Shown in pieces: positions 38,500-39,705 of a DNA stretch of 39,705 bases. Source of the DNA: an uncultured Acidimicrobiales bacterium (GTDB taxonomy: Bacteria > Actinomycetota > Acidimicrobiia > Acidimicrobiales > SHLQ01). A model generated the notes under the pieces. That model ran no database searches and was not told the DNA's origin. It saw only the letters and a list, made by a program, of their open reading frames with translations. Position 1 is the first letter of the stretch, and every line of letters starts with the position of its first letter. The translations under genes and the position numbers were made by a program. The stretch is taken from assembly GCA_938084885.1 (NCBI GenBank), contig CALKGG010000041.1, forward strand, positions 1-39,705, written 5' to 3'.

Positions 38500-39705
38500 T
38501 CATGCTGCGGGGCGAACCGCCTCGGCAGGTTCTAGGCGGCTTGCTCGCCACGCCGGATAGAGGCCGGCGAGGGCCCCGAGCCCGAACGCAGCACCGACAC
38601 CGATCGAGAGCCAGTACCAGGGAACGATCGCGTCGAAGTCTTTGTACTGCGCATAACCCAGGACAATCCCGACGCCGATCGCCACCCCGAGCAGGCCGCC
38701 GAGAAGCGACAGCATGATCGACTCGATCACGAACTGCGACGCAATGTGTTTCCGTGTGGCCCCAAGCGACCTTCGCAGACCGATCTCGCCACGGCGTTCG
38801 ATCACCGAGATCACCATGATGTTGGCGATGCCGATTCCGCCGACCGCCAACACGATCAATGCCAGAGCTTGCAGAATTCGGGCGAACGTCTCGTCGATCA
38901 CTTCGCGAATCTCCAACGCCTCGGTCGGCCTCGACACCGCAACCTCGCCCGGCGCCGCGGGGTTGGCCTGAGCGGGAATGAGGTCTCGGGCATCGTCGAG
39001 CTGTTCGGGGCGCACCTGGGCATAGATGGCGCTCGGCGTGTCGGGCGTTTCGAACAGCTCCTGTGCGACCGATAAGCCAAGGATGGCCATGCGGTTTAGG
39101 TCGGTGTTGAGCGTCTCGAATTCGTTCAAGACGCCGATGACAGCGAACTGGTTGCCGGAGATGTTGATCGTGGGATGGCCGACCAAGTGATGAATGCCGA
39201 GCCGCTCAGCGGCGAGCGAGCCGAGTACGACGCCAGGCACCTCTACCGACGTCGCGTCATGGAACCGCCCAAACGCCATCGAACCGTTCACCGGTTCGAG
39301 CAGGTCGAGTCCCGACGACGTAATTGCGCTCACCGTGACGCCGCCCGTCTGCACCTCGGGGATCAGCTCGTTTCGGCGAGCTCGTGCGTCGACCGGGTAG
39401 AGGGCGGCCACGTGCTCGAGCGCGTCGAGGTGCGTGTCGAGCATGTCGGCGGCGTAGGGGAGGAGCTCGGCTTCTTCGGTGATGCCGGTTCCTGCGGTGA
39501 TGAACAGAAAGTCCGAGCCCAACGCGTCGATCTCGGCTCGAGCCTCGGCCTGGTTTGCCTCGGTGATGCCTTGAATGCTGATGAGCGATGCGATGCCGAT
39601 CGAGATGCCGAGCGCAGTCAATGCCGTCCGCAGCGTGCGGCTTGTCAGGCCACGCAGGGCCTGCATAACGACGTCGATGAGCCGCAAGCGACTTCGGAGT
39701 TTCTT
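38500..39705 (-). CDS. MacB/FtsX-type ABC transporter permease, start at or beyond window edge
   Basis: At least 395 residues. The usual layout is present: TM1 at about 20-40 (TALTALGISIGIASLISIQG), a periplasmic-side MacB_PCD domain (about 45-265), then three helices in the FtsX domain (AVGGIGIANIMVISVIERRGEIGLRR, SLLGGLLGVAIGVGIVLG, GVGAAFGLGALAGLYPAWRA). The ERRGEIGLRRSLGA segment is the coupling helix toward the ATPase. TTG 39687 or ATG 39666 could start it, but the frame stays open to the window end with plausible residues (KKLRSRLRLIDV), so the start is uncertain. Its ATPase partner is expected just outside. It converges on the esterase with an 18-bp gap. Confidence 0.85.
   Translation of the reverse strand, partial: KKLRSRLRLIDVVMQALRGLTSRTLRTALTALGISIGIASLISIQGITEANQAEARAEIDALGSDFLFITAGTGITEEAELLPYAADMLDTHLDALEHVAALYPVDARARRNELIPEVQTGGVTVSAITSSGLDLLEPVNGSMAFGRFHDATSVEVPGVVLGSLAAERLGIHHLVGHPTINISGNQFAVIGVLNEFETLNTDLNRMAILGLSVAQELFETPDTPSAIYAQVRPEQLDDARDLIPAQANPAAPGEVAVSRPTEALEIREVIDETFARILQALALIVLAVGGIGIANIMVISVIERRGEIGLRRSLGATRKHIASQFVIESIMLSLLGGLLGVAIGVGIVLGYAQYKDFDAIVPWYWLSIGVGAAFGLGALAGLYPAWRASRLEPAEAVRPAA

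Overview
The window reads as chromosome of a high-GC, Gram-positive-type actinobacterium. An Acidimicrobiia-like (Ilumatobacter-type) marine or soil lineage is my best guess. The grounds are an F420-type (DDN) nitroreductase, the short actinobacterial exonuclease/polymerase-A protein, an ECF sigma factor of the DGPF-linked kind, GTG/TTG starts, and promoters that seem to give leaderless mRNAs. No rRNA, tRNA, CRISPR array, prophage or intact insertion sequence was seen. Taxonomy is inference.

Layout. 1-1.9 kb: 5'-cut alpha/beta hydrolase, sulfotransferase, and a relic of a Rieske oxygenase. 1.9-4.7 kb: a LysR regulator divergent from a membrane fatty acid hydroxylase/sterol desaturase-type enzyme that overlaps a PanB-like gene, with a LysR-type palindrome between them. 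4.7-6.5 kb: orphan AbiEi-like antitoxin, YigZ/IMPACT protein and a repeat family. 6.5-10.1 kb: a three-gene envelope glycan block (GT-C transferase, GtrA flippase-like protein, GT2-methyltransferase fusion), then a MazF relic. 10.5-14.7 kb: DUF1611 (DgcN-like) overlapping a PLP racemase, a probable D-amino-acid module, then a GAF-GGDEF-EAL protein. 14.7-19.1 kb: a catabolic operon (HIBADH-type dehydrogenase, class II aldolase, mandelate-racemase-family enzyme, SDR). It sits behind two TetR-type operators whose repressor gene is broken and whose first gene, a 2OG-Fe(II) oxygenase, is a deletion relic.

19.1-24.3 kb: lipoprotein, sulfate permease (SulP) plus rhodanese pair, a MerR regulator, and a DoxX-YHS-nitroreductase operon. 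The MerR gene and the operon carry almost identical 19-bp-spacer palindromic promoters, so they look like one small regulon. A 38-residue basic protein gene lies behind the operon. 24.5-28.8 kb: quinone oxidoreductase-like MDR protein, the SRPBCC-YCII-ECF sigma operon and an SDR. 29-30.8 kb: polymerase A-type protein. 31.2-35.5 kb: DUF3237, then ilvY divergent from a long (class II) ilvC and a ModF-like double ABC ATPase; this block looks proteobacterial. 35.5-36.3 kb: a ribbon-helix-helix/Doc toxin-antitoxin pair. 36.3-38.5 kb: AraC regulator divergent from an HSL-type esterase. The right edge holds a MacB/FtsX-type permease.

Two themes stand out. First, gene decay: at least seven relics (Rieske oxygenase, an unidentified C-terminus, MazF, TetR, 2OG oxygenase, rhodanese fragment, ilvY 3' end) sit in the gaps. 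Second, unusual control DNA. The most striking case is five perfect 17-bp repeats between the Doc antitoxin stop and toxin start. Each repeat is a complete six-residue mini-ORF joined to the next by an ATGA stop/start overlap, giving a chain of termination-reinitiation steps ahead of a toxin.
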